A stretch of DNA of 64,000 bases from CAWHPS01 sp963831235 (GTDB lineage Bacteria; Fibrobacterota; OXYB2-FULL-49-7; JAEUSG01). How positions within the stretch are numbered: the stretch's first letter is position 1; the number at the start of each line of letters is the position of its first letter. The stretch is from contig CAWHPS010000054.1 in the NCBI GenBank assembly GCA_963831235.1, positions 1 through 64,000 of the forward strand. Reading direction: 5' to 3'. Of this stretch, positions 50,599 to 60,050 are shown piece by piece. Both the position numbers and the translations under genes were made by a program. The notes beneath the pieces are model-generated. The model had not been told where the DNA came from. It did no database searches and worked only from the letters and a program-made list of their open reading frames with translations.

Positions 50599-50729
50599 AA
50601 TGTCCTCCCCAAGTTAAAAGTTTTAGCTGATTGTAAAACTAAGATAAATAAATCTCAAATGATCAAATTATGCAAATTTCAATATTTCAACCTCCGAAAT
50701 TATTAGTTTTACAATTTTCTCGTTTCTTT

Positions 50730-52367
50730 TCATCGCATAAGCACCAGCTTCACCCGTTTAGCTATGGCATTGCTTTTCAGCTCGCAGATGTAAATTCCTG
50801 AAGCCAAGCCGCCAGCATCCACCTGCACAGTATGCCTTCCAGCCGATTCCATGCCGCTCGTCAGCTTTCTGACAATCTTTCCCTGTGGGTTGTAAAGAGT
50901 CAACGAAACATCTGCATTCTGCGTCAGGGAATAACTTATGCGCGCGGACGGATTAAAAGGATTCGGCTGTATGGTTATTTCCGGTTCAATTGAAAGAGAG
51001 CTTTCCTCTGAGGCCGCACCCAATCCGGATACGGAGATATCCGTGACCTTAAGCGATGCGGACACATTGGATAATATCCCCAGAGACTCCCAGCAAGTCA
51101 TATCTATTGCAGGCTCGTGAAACTCGCCACCAGCCGGCGCTCCACTATCTGTTTTTTCATCGAAAAGCAGTGTCCAGTCGCGCCATCCGGAATCCGCACT
51201 TGCCCCATAAATAGTGGTCTGCGCGGTAAACAAATAAAGATTGTCAAATTTATCAAAGACCAGCCGGGGCCTGTATGTAACCTGGACGGTGGAAAGTTCG
51301 TTACGGTGCCAGGCGCCGTCAATCTCTCGCCAGTAATGAAAATATCTGACATTGGAAGGATAAAATTCATCCGTATCAGGAGCGCCATCCGGTAAATGCC
51401 AGACAACAGCATGAATACAGCCCTTGCTGTCAACAGCCTGGCCGCAGGAGTTTATATACCCACGATGTGGACTTATACTCCAGACTGTAACTGCGGTGCT
51501 GTCAGCGGTAATCGGTGATGAATTCACAGTTCCCACAAGCCGCCCTGTTGAACCATACCAGGTTCGTCCGAAATCATCGCTGTACGCGTAGCAGAGATCA
51601 CGGTTCTGGTTGACGCCATAGGTGTTCCTCCAACACCAGGTAGCGTGAAGGCGGTTATTTCTGTCGTATGTAAAAACGTTATTAAAATAGGCGCTGCTTG
51701 TAGTAAAAATATCGCTGTATCCTGAAATAAAAATACCCAGACTTATCCATGTCTCTGTTTCCGGATTATATTCAAAGAGCCGCCAGGGACCATCATAACC
51801 CATGTTTTCCCTGAAGATTAACTGAAGGCGGCCGTCCGCAACGCTGAGAAAATTCGGATAAGTGACGGTGGGAGAATATCCTGAAACTTCGGCAGGATTG
51901 GAATTTACCGGCCCGAACAGATTGCCATGCCAGGCAAATGAATCAGGAACCGTGGCCAGCCGTTTTACGGATACCGAATAATGAAGCGGACTGACATGAT
52001 GATCAAAAGCCAGATGAATCGTACCGTCACCCTGGCAAATTCCAAGAACAGGCGTGTTGTGCCCGTCAAAGCCAGCACCATCACCAATGCCTGCGGTAAA
52101 GCCCTCAATCTGCAGTGTATCCCAGAGCGTATCCATCACTGCCCGCCGGCCCACACAGACCTTAAGCTGCGCATCATAAAAAATAACGTACTGATACCCG
52201 TTGTACGTTTCAATGCTTTTCCCGAACCCGGCAGCAAAACAACATGACCAATAGCTGCTGCTTACAGTTGTTTGCATTTTCTTTTCCAACACAATATGTT
52301 CGCTTATCGCTCCCAGTATAACCCCGGAAAAAAGAAACATCGTGGTTAATAAAATCCATTTCATCAT
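50730..52367 (-). CDS. Secreted BNR_4 beta-propeller protein (lyase-like) with sorting tail
   Basis: A 545-residue exported protein with a signal peptide (1 to about 20). Residues about 35-430 match BNR_4, a seven-bladed propeller shared by some ulvan and glucuronan-type polysaccharide lyases and related hydrolases: YVIFYDAQLKVCVGRRA, GHNTPVLGICQGDGTIHLAFDHHVSPLHY (core IHLAFDHHVSPLHY), then several RLQLIFRE-type blades. His-His in FDHH is the family's likely active-site area. The last 70 residues form the sorting tail with IQPNPFNPSARISYSL and ASGIYICELKSN. A GGGAG site lies 7 bases before the ATG. It is likely an extracellular lyase or binding protein for an acidic polysaccharide; exact class unassigned. 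Confidence 0.78.
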   Translation of the reverse strand: MMKWILLTTMFLFSGVILGAISEHIVLEKKMQTTVSSSYWSCCFAAGFGKSIETYNGYQYVIFYDAQLKVCVGRRAVMDTLWDTLQIEGFTAGIGDGAGFDGHNTPVLGICQGDGTIHLAFDHHVSPLHYSVSVKRLATVPDSFAWHGNLFGPVNSNPAEVSGYSPTVTYPNFLSVADGRLQLIFRENMGYDGPWRLFEYNPETETWISLGIFISGYSDIFTTSSAYFNNVFTYDRNNRLHATWCWRNTYGVNQNRDLCYAYSDDFGRTWYGSTGRLVGTVNSSPITADSTAVTVWSISPHRGYINSCGQAVDSKGCIHAVVWHLPDGAPDTDEFYPSNVRYFHYWREIDGAWHRNELSTVQVTYRPRLVFDKFDNLYLFTAQTTIYGASADSGWRDWTLLFDEKTDSGAPAGGEFHEPAIDMTCWESLGILSNVSASLKVTDISVSGLGAASEESSLSIEPEITIQPNPFNPSARISYSLTQNADVSLTLYNPQGKIVRKLTSGMESAGRHTVQVDAGGLASGIYICELKSNAIAKRVKLVLMR

Positions 52368-52396
52368 GACAGTACTCCCATATTTGGTTTTCCTTT

Positions 52397-54436
52397 TCAG
52401 CGCATCAGCACAACCTTTCGTTTCAGTTCCACATTGCCACTATGGAGCATGACGACATACACCCCCGATGCATAGCCTGAAGCGTTCCAGGAAACCTGAC
52501 GCAATCCCAACCCCCGGGGACCACCGTTAATGACAGTTGTCAGATCAACCACTATTTTACCATGAATGTCAAGTATCTTGAGTTCCGATCCGCTTTTCCA
52601 ATCGGGGACCATGAGATTTATTGCCATATTGAAAGGATTGGGAGATAGCGATAGTTCCAAAGGAAGAAGAGCCGCTTCCAAACCTACATCAGGATTCGTA
52701 GGGCTGTGATCTGACAGACTGTTAAACGTAAGACGCTCAGGGGTACCTGAGTTTAATGGAAACTTGATTAAAGCGTATGGCTCACGCCCAACAAAGTCGT
52801 AGCACTGTCCATCCGGGACATAGGGATTATATACAGGAAAAGGCCAGAGCAGGGATGCCTCATCGGGCAACAATATGTTGATTCCGCGATGTCTCAGCAC
52901 CCCGCCGAGATCCACGGCTTTCCATGTTCCTATTGTATCGTGTAGCGCGGGAAGGACAGTGTCGACGCCGCAGACCATGTCGGGATAGTGGATATAAAGA
53001 GGCAGACCGCCATAGATTGTTCCAATGCCGGTTGCCTTGAATTCCACGGAAAGGCTGGTATCACTTATTTCCGGAATGCTTATCACGCCTTGGGACATGC
53101 CATTTGAATAGGTCAATGATACCGAGGGTGTGGCGCTCGGTGCGCTGAGCACAGTAGTATTGGCTATAAAGGAACCGTCGAAATTGAAATTAGACCAGGA
53201 TTCTTGATTTTTGCTTAAATTATCACCGCAAATGAGACCGCTTTGCTCGTTCCACACGCTAAAGTAAACCGAACGATCCATGACCCAGCGATTGTCCTCG
53301 CTTCCCGTAAGCCCAGAAAGGGTGACTACCCATGGACCGGAGCATATTTTCTTAACAGGAATGTTTGCAGGCTTCCAGTCCGCTGTTTCTTCACCCAATG
53401 GTATACTGGCGATCAGTTCATGTACGTAAAGAAGAGTATTGAATATCGGCATAAACCCGGCAAGAATCGGCTTCGGCAGCGGCAACGGACTTTGCAGCCA
53501 TTTTCCAAGGTAATAACTGCTCTCCTTTGAAACGCATAGCGCAGGTATGTCCCAAAGCGTTTTATTTGCATCATAGCCGATACGGCAGCTGATCAGGGAC
53601 ATTGTTGAACAGTCAGGATAAATAAAGAATGAATGAAAGCGCCCGCCGCGTATCAGCGCTGTTTCCACTCGCGGATCACCAGAGGTAAGCCAGTAAACTG
53701 CCAGCGCCTGCAAGTAGAACATATTATAGGCTACTGAAGGACCGTTTCCTTCATTCCAGTATCCGTCAGTTTCCTGGTACCCAGCGATATTGGCAAGTTC
53801 GTCGCCGAAAAATTGCTTGTCGGCCGCATCGTTTCGGCATAAAGCGCCGAGGTAACCGCTCCACTTATGCAGGGCAGTATGGTTGAAACCCGCAGTGCCC
53901 GGGCCTGTAGAGTATGCCATATCTTGGGCCCAGATGGGCGCCATCTTCTGCAACCACCGTTGATGGGTGCTGTCAGGCATCAAGTGAGCCGAACGGAGCA
54001 AAACTTCCCCTAAAGAGGAGGCAATCCAGGGATCGGGCTCGTATCCCCATACGCTGCCATCTGGTTTCACAACATTGAAATTTCCATTTTCATCCGCTAT
54101 ATTCATGATGTATTCTCCGACGCGCCAAGCGGCGTTAAGAAACCTTACATCACCTTTGTAGGGGTTTTTCGGGTGATCCAATTCATAAAACGCGTATAAG
54201 AGCGCGCAAATGCAATGTTGATAAGAGGAATATTTGCCATCCACCAATACCCGGCCGGTGTTCATATCGACCCCGGACAGCCAGGTTTCGGCATTTTTAA
54301 CGGCTGAATCTATAACGACCTCAATAGCAGCCTGTCTGGCGTCAGTAAAGGAAAGCGCGTTTACAGAAGATGGTATGATTAATGATGCCAGCAAAACGGT
54401 TCCAATGAACTTATAAATTTTAATCCTTTTCGCCAT
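52397..54436 (-). CDS. Secreted alpha-toroid carbohydrate-active protein, unassigned, with divergent sorting tail
   Basis: A 679-residue exported protein. Signal peptide about 1-27; AAGGAG 7 bases before the ATG supports the start. Residues about 30-350 are helical with repeated aromatic/Gly segments, such as YQETDGYWNEGNGPSVAYNMF (shortened DGYWNEGNGPSVAYN near 235), like the (alpha/alpha) toroid of heparinase- and alginate-lyase-type enzymes. Residues about 360-590 form beta-sandwiches. The C-terminal 85 residues are a sorting tail of a different kind (SLSPNPFNMAINL, DIHGKIVVDLT, GVYVVMLHSG, KRKVVLMR). No known family signature is complete, so I call it a likely polysaccharide lyase only by fold pattern and neighbours. 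Confidence 0.6.
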   Translation of the reverse strand: MAKRIKIYKFIGTVLLASLIIPSSVNALSFTDARQAAIEVVIDSAVKNAETWLSGVDMNTGRVLVDGKYSSYQHCICALLYAFYELDHPKNPYKGDVRFLNAAWRVGEYIMNIADENGNFNVVKPDGSVWGYEPDPWIASSLGEVLLRSAHLMPDSTHQRWLQKMAPIWAQDMAYSTGPGTAGFNHTALHKWSGYLGALCRNDAADKQFFGDELANIAGYQETDGYWNEGNGPSVAYNMFYLQALAVYWLTSGDPRVETALIRGGRFHSFFIYPDCSTMSLISCRIGYDANKTLWDIPALCVSKESSYYLGKWLQSPLPLPKPILAGFMPIFNTLLYVHELIASIPLGEETADWKPANIPVKKICSGPWVVTLSGLTGSEDNRWVMDRSVYFSVWNEQSGLICGDNLSKNQESWSNFNFDGSFIANTTVLSAPSATPSVSLTYSNGMSQGVISIPEISDTSLSVEFKATGIGTIYGGLPLYIHYPDMVCGVDTVLPALHDTIGTWKAVDLGGVLRHRGINILLPDEASLLWPFPVYNPYVPDGQCYDFVGREPYALIKFPLNSGTPERLTFNSLSDHSPTNPDVGLEAALLPLELSLSPNPFNMAINLMVPDWKSGSELKILDIHGKIVVDLTTVINGGPRGLGLRQVSWNASGYASGVYVVMLHSGNVELKRKVVLMR

Positions 54437-54622
54437 AAAATGGCTCCTTTCACTTAAGTGTAAATGATTTTTACAAATACTTTCCCGGCATCTTCTCCAT
54501 ACAACGATCGTATAAACTCATTATTTTGTATAACAAATTTCCTCAGGTAGGTTAATTTTATTTCCGGGTAACTTATCAAAAAACAACCTGTAAAATTCAT
54601 AAAACCCATTGGAAAATCTTCC

Positions 54623-57028
54623 TTATCGCATCAGCACCAGCTTGATTCGTTTGGCCATAGCGCCCGCTTTTAACTCGCAGATGTAAATTCCGGAGGCAAG
54701 GCCAACAGCCTCCACATTCATGGTATGCCGTCCAGCTGACTCCACACCACTCACAATCTGCCTGATCATTTTTCCCTGCAGGTTGTAAAGCAACAATGAG
54801 ATATCACCCTTTTGCGGCAGATAATAGCTTATGCTCGTTGAGGGATTAAAAGGGTTTGGCGAAACATCAAGGTAAAGGTTTTCCGAAGTGATAATCCCTG
54901 TGTCAATATCCATGTTTGAGACGTCAATGACATACCGGAAATATACAATATCGGAACCTCCAGCGTTCCATATCCACTGGGCTGTTGTTCCAGTCGGCAT
55001 TCCGGGTACATTATCCCACGGGTCACCTCCATAAGCTGCAAGCACGGTTGCGGGCGACCATGAGGCATCATCAAAACCAGTGGCAGTCCAATCCGTCTGT
55101 TCCTGCGCGCCGGTTTTCCAGCCATTGTTTGTGCCTGACTGGAGAAAATCGCAGGTAATATCAGCGAGCAGCCCTCCCGGAGCGCCGAGATCAACCGCTT
55201 TGACGGCAATTACATTTTTCCCGGGTTGGAGGTCCACAGAATATTTTTCCGCAATACGCCAATCACTATCGCTCCCCACAAGCCTGCCATTGAAATAAAG
55301 ATCGTAAATATTATCCGCAGTAAGAGAGATGGTTGCACTGCCTGAATGGTAAAAGGTTGTGTCAAGGGTATCCATTGTATTCGCGATGGATGCCTGATCC
55401 CGTATACCTGCAACACGGAGGGAATACATTGTACCCCTGTTCAGCGCCGGAACGGAAAGCACTACCGTTTTCTGATCCGCCTGCCGGATGGCATCTGTTA
55501 CCAGAACGCCGCTGCTGATGGTATAATTGCCAACTTTTTCCGCCGAGGACTGTTCCACCTTTTCGCTGAAGGTGATGCTGACCGAATTCATCAGCGCCGA
55601 GACGGCGGTCACAATTGGCTTGACAGTGTCTTTGCCCCCTATAGCCATGATTACCGATGAAAGGCCGGACTCCAAGCCCCGCGTATTGATTGCGCCGACC
55701 GCATAATACAAAGTGTCGTACTCCGGGATGGAGAGCGTTATTAACGTTTCGGCCTCTATTTCCATTAACAACGATAAGGCGCCGGCTGAGGCGCCGCAAT
55801 ATACGCGGTAACCCATTACACCCGATTGCGCATCCATACCGGGACTCCAGGACAGCCTCAGGGAAAGACCTGTAACCTCGGCCGAAAGATTCGATGGCTC
55901 GCTTGGCGCCGTACTGTCTCGAATCCACATTGACTTGATGATTTCGGCCCCGGCCATGATAAAACCACCTTGGGCATAAGGCTTTGAGGTACCCCAATAC
56001 GCATTATCGGGTGCCACTGCCACATCTTGAACATAACCCAATCGTCCTGTTGTATCAAGGCATCTCAGAAGACCTTCCCAGCCGCGGTTAATCACAGGAA
56101 CATAAGTTGCCGCCGGAAGGAAGCCGTTATTCACACCCCACGCCATTCCATATACAAAGAAAGCCGACCCGCTGGTTTCAGGTCCTGGAAAAGCCTCCGG
56201 GTTATTCAAGTCCGAACGCCAGAGTCCATCCGTCTGCTGCCGAATAGCAAGAGCAGCGGCCAGGGTCTGAAAAATCCGGATGTATTCCGGACGATACGGA
56301 TCGTCTGTTTTAAGAAAAGGAATCATGCGTGAAAGTCCTGCGATTACCCAACCGTCACCCCTGCTCCAGAACTCATAAGTGTAAGGCGCATAATACAGCC
56401 CTGTAAGACTGTCGCGCCTGGAATCCCTGTTTCTGATGAACTCCCGATGCAGAAAAGCCCAATCCGTGGAATCATTCCGGATATACGCCAGCTTGGCCAC
56501 CGAAGGCGGCCCCATGTATATCGCATCCGGATACCACCAAAGCGGGGTGTCAAAATTCTGGTTTTTCAGAAAATCCAGATTGGTGTAACCTTTTGCCAGC
56601 ATATATTGCAGGCTGTCGTGAGGATTCAGAAGGTACAAATCCGCGTAAGTCGAAACGCAGCATATACCATCCGCATGCGTTCCATAAATATCGGTGGGCG
56701 ACCAATGGGCATTCGCAGCCCACTGCCGGGCGAAGTTCAAATAGCCCGTTTCAGGAAGCACCTTGTACACCTCCATCAGGCTGGCCATAAAAGAGGCGTT
56801 GATCCAATCATTGTCCACTGTTGGATTGGAACCCCACGATGTCTCAATCTGCCATCGGGCCGCTTGCCTGACCGATGCGGTCACATCCTCCACAGACAAT
56901 GACTTGGAGAAAACAACGGATGATAAAATACAAACGAATATCAGGGGAACCAGGAACGGGCGCATTAAGGTTTTTGAATTTTGCATGGACTCGAAACCTG
57001 TTGTCAGCATGTATAAGAGTGCTTTCAT
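54623..57028 (-). CDS. Secreted GH105 unsaturated uronyl hydrolase with Fn3, sugar-binding-like and sorting domains
   Basis: An 801-residue exported enzyme that would remove the unsaturated uronic acid left at the end of oligosaccharides by a lyase. Start at 57028: AAGGAGGAA lies 7 bases before it. A signal segment (about 23-42) is followed by the GH105 toroid (about 45-390) with TSWGSNPTVDNDWINASFM, YEFWSRGDGWVIAGLSRM (core WSRGDGWVIAGL) and TSGSAFFVYGMAWGVN. Then a fibronectin type III-like domain (about 395-480), an Ig-like domain (480-575), a galactose-binding-like module (580-725, LYFNGRLVGSDSDW), and the sorting tail (VSPNPFNPSTSISYYLP, GIYICEL). GH105 at the surface, not in the periplasm, is noteworthy. 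The neighbours fit digestion of pectin- or ulvan-like chains. Confidence 0.82.
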   Translation of the reverse strand: MKALLYMLTTGFESMQNSKTLMRPFLVPLIFVCILSSVVFSKSLSVEDVTASVRQAARWQIETSWGSNPTVDNDWINASFMASLMEVYKVLPETGYLNFARQWAANAHWSPTDIYGTHADGICCVSTYADLYLLNPHDSLQYMLAKGYTNLDFLKNQNFDTPLWWYPDAIYMGPPSVAKLAYIRNDSTDWAFLHREFIRNRDSRRDSLTGLYYAPYTYEFWSRGDGWVIAGLSRMIPFLKTDDPYRPEYIRIFQTLAAALAIRQQTDGLWRSDLNNPEAFPGPETSGSAFFVYGMAWGVNNGFLPAATYVPVINRGWEGLLRCLDTTGRLGYVQDVAVAPDNAYWGTSKPYAQGGFIMAGAEIIKSMWIRDSTAPSEPSNLSAEVTGLSLRLSWSPGMDAQSGVMGYRVYCGASAGALSLLMEIEAETLITLSIPEYDTLYYAVGAINTRGLESGLSSVIMAIGGKDTVKPIVTAVSALMNSVSITFSEKVEQSSAEKVGNYTISSGVLVTDAIRQADQKTVVLSVPALNRGTMYSLRVAGIRDQASIANTMDTLDTTFYHSGSATISLTADNIYDLYFNGRLVGSDSDWRIAEKYSVDLQPGKNVIAVKAVDLGAPGGLLADITCDFLQSGTNNGWKTGAQEQTDWTATGFDDASWSPATVLAAYGGDPWDNVPGMPTGTTAQWIWNAGGSDIVYFRYVIDVSNMDIDTGIITSENLYLDVSPNPFNPSTSISYYLPQKGDISLLLYNLQGKMIRQIVSGVESAGRHTMNVEAVGLASGIYICELKAGAMAKRIKLVLMR

Positions 57029-57083
57029 GAGTGTCTTCCTCCTTAATCGTGATAGAGCCTGCATCTTTAAGTTAAGTTCCTTT

Positions 57084-58754
57084 TCAACGCATCAGTACCA
57101 GCTTGAGCCGTTTGGCCATGGCATTGCTCTTTAGTTCGCAGATGTAAATCCCGGACGCCAAACCGACAGCATTCACCTGCACAGTATGCCTTCCAGCCGA
57201 CACCATGCCGCTCATCAGCTTTCTGACAATCTTACCCTGCGGGTTGTAAAGGGTCAAAGAGACATCGGTATTTTGGGGCAGGTAATAGTTTATGATCGCT
57301 GACGGATTAAATGGATTGGGCGAAGCGGCAAGGTCAAGGTTTACCAATGGTAAACCTACGGGTTCGTTATATGTTGTCTCATCATACGGATAAAAATTTA
57401 TCTTGTCAGGGAACCCGCCGGCGGAATACGCCGTGTAATCGCCGTACATCCACATGAGTTCAAATTTCCCACCGGTCTTGTGGCCTCGAGGCACGCAGGG
57501 CCGTGTATTCATTTTTTCGGAGTTGCAGGTGACTGGGAACGTGTCCCAGGTTGCGCCCTTGTCGCGGGTGACCCATTTTTCGATCTCATGGGTGGAATCG
57601 CTGATTGAAGAAAACGTGAGCGAATCTTCAAGCACGCCGTATTGCCGGGAGAGATAAACAATGTTCGTATTTTCGTGGTCGAACGTCAGACCGCCGGCAA
57701 AGCCCGCTTCACCGCCCATGGAATTACCGCTGTTCACAAGCCGTTTGTTAAACCATGCGGCGCCGTTCCATCGGTAATAATAATAAACATGGTTTGAAGC
57801 GTTATTAAATATGTCCGCAACGAACACCGGACTGCCGGAACTGTCTAGCGCTATGTCCCAGCAGGTCAAGGTACGTCCTGTTATGTTAGCGTCCCAGATC
57901 GTGTCCAGCTCATAATTATAGACGGGAAGATTGGCGGTATCACCAACGCTTCTGCCATTGGCCTGATAAAAAACACCTTTTTTATACATCATATAATGCA
58001 CCGGCGGACTTGCGCTCCGGTGCCACGCCTCAATAACCATATAGATCTCGTCCTTTCCGTTCGATACGTATTTCACATAAGGCCACGCATATGGAGGATT
58101 GACGGTCGTAAAGAACCTGACAGCAGGAGACCATGTCAATCCCCAATCGTCGGAATGAATCCAACATGGATCGTTATTAATACCACGGAAAATAAGGTAA
58201 AAGCGTCCGTTGGGACCTTCGTCGGAGAGAAAAACGGCATTGGGGTAACAAATCGCCATGTCCCCTAGCTGCATTTCCATATCCGAAGAAAACACCGAGA
58301 TATCCTCCGGATCCCGTGAAATCGCGATGTTTATCCGTCCGTCATAAGCATGGCCGGTATAAAAAACCAGAAGACGTCCATCGGGCCGCACAATAATGGA
58401 CGGGTGGTTGTGGTCATCCGCGCCATATACGGTATTCATGATATGGATGACCGTTTCGTTGGTTTCGTGGTCGAACATCGCGACCCGTACAATGCCGTCG
58501 TTCTGGTTCACCCATCCGAAGTAGGTACGTTGATGCATTCCTTCATAGTAAACGGCTTTGGGTTCGCCATACCATGTCCATCCACCTGAGTCGCCGACGC
58601 AATGAAAATCTGCGCCGGGTTTTGGCAGTTGCGCAAAACCCGCATGTACGTAGAAGATAATGAGCGCAATGAACAGGACAGACACCCGTCTGAACGATTT
58701 CATGCCGGATAATCCCGCTGCACAAAAAACAAATATAGAATGTGGTTTAGCCAT
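57084..58754 (-). CDS. Second secreted BNR_4-like beta-propeller protein with sorting tail
   Basis: A 556-residue exported protein, with a GGAGAG site 7 bases before the ATG at 58754. Its hydrophobic signal begins only near residue 22, so MKSFRR at 58703 may be the true start. The propeller (about 45-470) opens with WTWYGEPKAVYYEGMHQRTYF (core GEPKAVYYEGMHQRTYFG) and has DDHNHPSIIVRPDGRLLVFYTGH, matching BNR_4; DDHNHPS is the family's conserved area. The last 75 residues are the sorting tail (AASPNPFNPSAIINYYLP, GIYICELKSN, LKLVLMR), nearly identical to that at 50730. The two BNR_4 proteins differ in their propellers, so they may cut or bind different linkages of one polymer. Confidence 0.8.
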   Translation of the reverse strand: MAKPHSIFVFCAAGLSGMKSFRRVSVLFIALIIFYVHAGFAQLPKPGADFHCVGDSGGWTWYGEPKAVYYEGMHQRTYFGWVNQNDGIVRVAMFDHETNETVIHIMNTVYGADDHNHPSIIVRPDGRLLVFYTGHAYDGRINIAISRDPEDISVFSSDMEMQLGDMAICYPNAVFLSDEGPNGRFYLIFRGINNDPCWIHSDDWGLTWSPAVRFFTTVNPPYAWPYVKYVSNGKDEIYMVIEAWHRSASPPVHYMMYKKGVFYQANGRSVGDTANLPVYNYELDTIWDANITGRTLTCWDIALDSSGSPVFVADIFNNASNHVYYYYRWNGAAWFNKRLVNSGNSMGGEAGFAGGLTFDHENTNIVYLSRQYGVLEDSLTFSSISDSTHEIEKWVTRDKGATWDTFPVTCNSEKMNTRPCVPRGHKTGGKFELMWMYGDYTAYSAGGFPDKINFYPYDETTYNEPVGLPLVNLDLAASPNPFNPSAIINYYLPQNTDVSLTLYNPQGKIVRKLMSGMVSAGRHTVQVNAVGLASGIYICELKSNAMAKRLKLVLMR

Positions 58755-58798
58755 ATCGGATCTCTCCGGTTAAAATTAGTTGTTCTTGTCAATACCCC

Positions 58799-60050
58799 TC
58801 AATAAATAGGAAACTTAAAGCCTATTCCCGCGGCAAAACCGCCGAACAGAAATTTATCGTCATAGTCAAGCTTAACATCTAAACCGAGCAACATCGGGAA
58901 TATAATATCGCTCTTTTCAATGCTGTATTGGACAGTGATGGATGGAACCGTTTTTTGATTCATGGTTGTTTTTGTAAGGTATTGCCAGGTGCTGTCGCTT
59001 AACCTTTTAATGATGACACCTTTTGTATCCTTGTTTTTGACCGTCATCATGGAATCAAGAGTGCGTTGCGCTTGAGACTTTATTATCGCAGCAGTATCCT
59101 TGAAATTATTGGTCGCCCATGCCTCCATTGTGGACTTTTCAACAGGATAGGAATAAGAGATGCAGAAACCATGCATAACCGCCTCTGTTTTACAGCCGAC
59201 GTCAAGAAAGAATCCAAGATTATCAGGCGTAAACACTCCCATCTTGTTAATAACGCCCCAGCCCTTGCGCGCGAATTCAAGCTTCTCGCTTTCAAAGGTG
59301 AGCCTGCTTTTCTTTTCATCCCATCCGTATTCTTCTATCCGAGTGGCGACAAAACCAGCGGAATAGACGCCTCCAATATTAATGATTCCCCAATCACGGT
59401 CCATGGTGTAATTCGCCCTGAACGAAGCGCTGTATAATCCGCTGCCAGTCTGCTGCTCCGACAATAAGGGAGTCCGGTTGTCCTGCATTATATCATAATA
59501 ACCCGTTGGAAATGAAAATAACAGCGCCGTAACAACGCTTGCGCTCTCTCCCCATTTTCTGCTGAAATCCAGTGATAAATCCCCGAATGACCCTGTTCTA
59601 CCGGCTTGCCATTCCTTGATTAAAAAAGGAACCGTAAGTTTTATATCCATTAGTTTGGGAGGGTGATAATACAAATTAAATAACACGGAGCTGGTTTTCA
59701 AACGGATCTTCCCGTAGTAGTTTTGTCCATAAGCAATATAATTGGTATCACGGCTCTGGTCAGGGTTCTGCCGTAGAACGTTCTGCCCCATGACAACCTC
59801 GGCGTCAATAAGAGACCCTGTTACTCCTCTGCCGATCCATTTCAATTGCATATCGCTGGTGGCGCTTCCGCTCGCTTGCGCCGCAGCCCCCTATGGCCGC
59901 CCAGGGAGTGGGACAGGGAGCGAAAGAATCGATAAAGGCCACTTTATTGAAATGGAAAAATGAAGCTAAAAGGAGACAGCCGCCCAATACCGCCGGTGAA
60001 ACCGCCGCTTTGCCTAATATGCCATTCAATGAAGTTTTCATGGGTTTCAT
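58799..60050 (-). pseudogene. Outer membrane beta-barrel protein, frameshifted near its N-terminus
   Basis: The long frame (58799-59851, 350 residues) looks like an outer membrane barrel: alternating strands such as TSSVLFNLYYHPPK and VVTALLFSFPTGYYD, and a C-terminal FAAGIGFKFPIY ending in an aromatic residue. It has no signal peptide. An overlapping frame (60050 to about 59860) supplies one, MKTSLNGILGKAAVSPAVLGG and more. One indel in a GC-rich stretch near 59855-59895 would join the two into a protein of about 410 residues. The upstream frame's ATG overlaps the stop of the SGNH gene by four bases (ATGA), which confirms it as the true start. It may be an uptake channel for the oligosaccharides released by the cluster, in place of SusC. 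Confidence 0.65.

Noticed and set aside
55362..55997. 211-residue minus-strand frame inside the GH105 gene
   Set aside because: It lies in a shifted frame of a gene with clear domains and gives an Arg/Gly-rich product without family features.
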